Part shown: in pieces, positions 14,365-15,354 of the stretch
Numbering within the stretch: position 1 is the stretch's first letter
Layout of the letters: each line of letters begins with the position of its first letter
Assembly: GCA_014799585.1 (NCBI GenBank)
Contig: JAAVHU010000047.1
Coordinates: 1-15,354 of the forward strand
DNA from: Clostridiales bacterium
Lineage (GTDB): Bacteria > Bacillota > Clostridia > Oscillospirales > Acutalibacteraceae
Length of the DNA stretch: 15,354 bases
Direction: 5' to 3'
Translations under genes and position numbers: made by a program
The notes under the pieces: model-generated
The model's input: the letters and a program-made list of their open reading frames with translations, nothing else
The model's database searches: none
Told to the model about the DNA's origin: nothing

Positions 14365-14766
14365 TTATTCAGCTTTATTTTCACTTATAGTTTTGCCGTC
14401 ATCATTCTTAGCTTTAAGAAGCTGAGAAACCTGATCAACAAGCTCAGGAATCATAGAAATTGCACGATCAGCAGATGAAGTGTAATTATCAATCTGCATT
14501 AATCTTACCTTATCATTCTGAATAACGATAAAAGCAACAGGCGTGATTGTGATACCACCGCCGCCGCCACCGCCGAACAGCTCTGCATTTGACTTAGACG
14601 GAAGATCTGTGCCTCCGCTTGTAAAGCCATATGAAACCTTTGAAACAGGAATAAGCGTTGTATCACCTGTTTGCATAGGTTCACCGATAATAGTTGAAAC
14701 ATCAACCATTTCACGCATTTTTTCAAGTGTATTTTCCATTATTTTGTTTACGGGTGTTTCTTTCAT
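14365..14766 (-). CDS. gerW: Sporulation/germination protein GerW (YtfJ) family
   Basis: Protein of 133 residues of the GerW (YtfJ) family, found in spore formers and relatives; in Bacillus it is a spore protein needed for normal germination. Seen: the N-terminal VNKIMENTLEKMREMVDVSTIIGEP, then GDTTLIPVSKVSYGF, a run of seven glycines in FGGGGGGGITITP, and the C-terminal AFIVIQ..VRLMQID, which together define the family. The ATG has AAGGAG about 10 bases upstream. It lies 26 bases after the DUF2953 gene, the same order as ytfI-ytfJ in Bacillus, so the two are probably cotranscribed. The acidic/lysine-rich tail after LLKAKNDDGK looks disordered. Confidence 0.94.
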   Translation of the reverse strand: MKETPVNKIMENTLEKMREMVDVSTIIGEPMQTGDTTLIPVSKVSYGFTSGGTDLPSKSNAELFGGGGGGGITITPVAFIVIQNDKVRLMQIDNYTSSADRAISMIPELVDQVSQLLKAKNDDGKTISENKAE

Positions 14767-14792
14767 TGTTATATCTCCTTAAAACAGATTAT

Positions 14793-15354
14793 TTATTTTT
14801 TAATAATATTAATTACGTAAGTTTTACCTGCTGAAAAAAGAACTTTTAAAACAGTTAAAACGCTTACAGAACCGATAAACTGAAATCCGTATTCATTTTT
14901 TGGAGCAATGAAATCAGGAGCAATCCAGTCATCATAATTATCAACTTTCATTCCGTTTAAAACAGCACCTTTAAGCGGATAGTAATATTTACAAACTCGT
15001 CCGTAAGCCTGTGCTATATCAGCAGCATCATTGCCGCCTACAAGTATTTTAACATAAAGCGAATAAATATGGAAGCCCCTAAATAAAGTTAATATTGCAT
15101 TTGAGGCAGATTCAAATAAATTTGTTGCAAAACTCATTATTCCAACAATGCCTTCATTCTTCCATATGTTCTTTATATGATTTTCTTTCTGCGGTTTTGC
15201 TGCCGTTGAATGATTATTCTTGCTGTCTTCTTGATTGGAAGAAGTTTCTTTTATTTCAACAACATCATCTTTCGTGTTGGAATTTGATTTTTCAGAAGCC
15301 TTTTTCTTTAAATCATTTTTTGTTTCCTGTGCTTTTTTTTCGGGAAACAAGATA
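14793..15354 (-). CDS. DUF2953 domain protein (YtfI-like), N-terminus cut off by window
   Basis: The minus-strand frame is open to the window edge with 187 residues visible; no start is assigned because related proteins begin with a membrane segment and about 70-80 residues before this point. The visible part starts LFPEKK and continues with a Lys/Glu/Asn/Ser-rich, likely disordered linker of about 55 residues. The conserved DUF2953 core follows (YVKILVGGNDAADIAQAYG, YPLKGAVLNGMKV, PDFIAPKNEYGFQFIGSVSVLTVLKVLFSAG). The family's function is unknown; in Bacillus the gene precedes gerW/ytfJ, as here, which supports the assignment and suggests a sporulation or envelope role. The long linker is the unusual part. 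Confidence 0.85.
   Translation of the reverse strand, partial: ILFPEKKAQETKNDLKKKASEKSNSNTKDDVVEIKETSSNQEDSKNNHSTAAKPQKENHIKNIWKNEGIVGIMSFATNLFESASNAILTLFRGFHIYSLYVKILVGGNDAADIAQAYGRVCKYYYPLKGAVLNGMKVDNYDDWIAPDFIAPKNEYGFQFIGSVSVLTVLKVLFSAGKTYVINIIKK

Noticed and set aside
14555..14585. Run of GGN codons giving seven glycines in gerW as a slippage tract or sequencing error
   Set aside because: A glycine run at this place is typical of the GerW/YtfJ family and the frame is intact on both sides; codons differ, so it is not a mononucleotide tract.

Overview
The window looks like a low-GC Gram-positive chromosome from an anaerobic, gut-type Clostridia lineage (Ruminococcaceae/Oscillospirales-like; inferred from gene content and style, not from a marker gene). 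The reasons are a T-box-controlled valS, strong sigma-A promoters with 17-bp spacers, a BspA-type leucine-rich surface protein carrying Cys/His and Fn3 repeats, a biotin-dependent decarboxylase/transcarboxylase cluster, and the sporulation-linked order DUF2953 - gerW - D,D-carboxypeptidase - pseudouridine synthase. No transposase, integrase, phage gene, CRISPR array or tRNA/rRNA gene is visible. Nearly all genes lie on the minus strand; the exceptions are the DUF1292 gene and the 6S RNA.

Layout. 1-2782: 3'-truncated valS with its promoter and T-box leader, whose apparent specifier is GUA (Val). 2811-5842: a secreted protein of about 949 residues (13 LRR_5 repeats, nine His/Cys repeats, two Fn3 domains) with its own promoter and terminator. 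5844-6379: a gene-free stretch that has a consensus minus-strand promoter at one end and an intrinsic terminator at the other. It would make an RNA of about 500 nt rich in complementary segments, including an 8-bp and a 7-bp long-range match, and four AUG codons each preceded by a Shine-Dalgarno-like sequence. I do not recognise it as any housekeeping RNA, and it is the best candidate for something undescribed here. 6438-7075: divergent promoter, DUF1292 (YrzB-like) gene, then a 6S RNA candidate and a terminator. 7077-8178: an NAD-dependent epimerase/SDR gene with an extended -10 promoter. 8181-11449: an operon of a short, divergent acyl-CoA carboxyltransferase, a biotin carrier protein and an oxaloacetate decarboxylase alpha/pyruvate carboxylase B-type subunit. 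These parallel the 12S, 1.3S and 5S subunits of transcarboxylase, and no membrane beta subunit is in the window. 11481-12452: a membrane-anchored XRE-type regulator. 12541-15354: a closely packed run of rluB, a D,D-carboxypeptidase, gerW and a 5'-truncated DUF2953 gene.

How the parts relate. valS should be induced when tRNA-Val is uncharged. The carboxyltransferase operon should move CO2 between oxaloacetate/pyruvate and an acyl-CoA, or decarboxylate oxaloacetate, through biotin. The gerW/DUF2953/carboxypeptidase run belongs to cell-envelope and spore maturation. The carboxypeptidase ribosome-binding site lies in the right arm of an 11-bp perfect inverted repeat, which suggests translational or termination control between gerW and the enzyme. 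Two terminators (about 2.8 and 8.2 kb) share sequence beyond their stems and look like one dispersed hairpin family.
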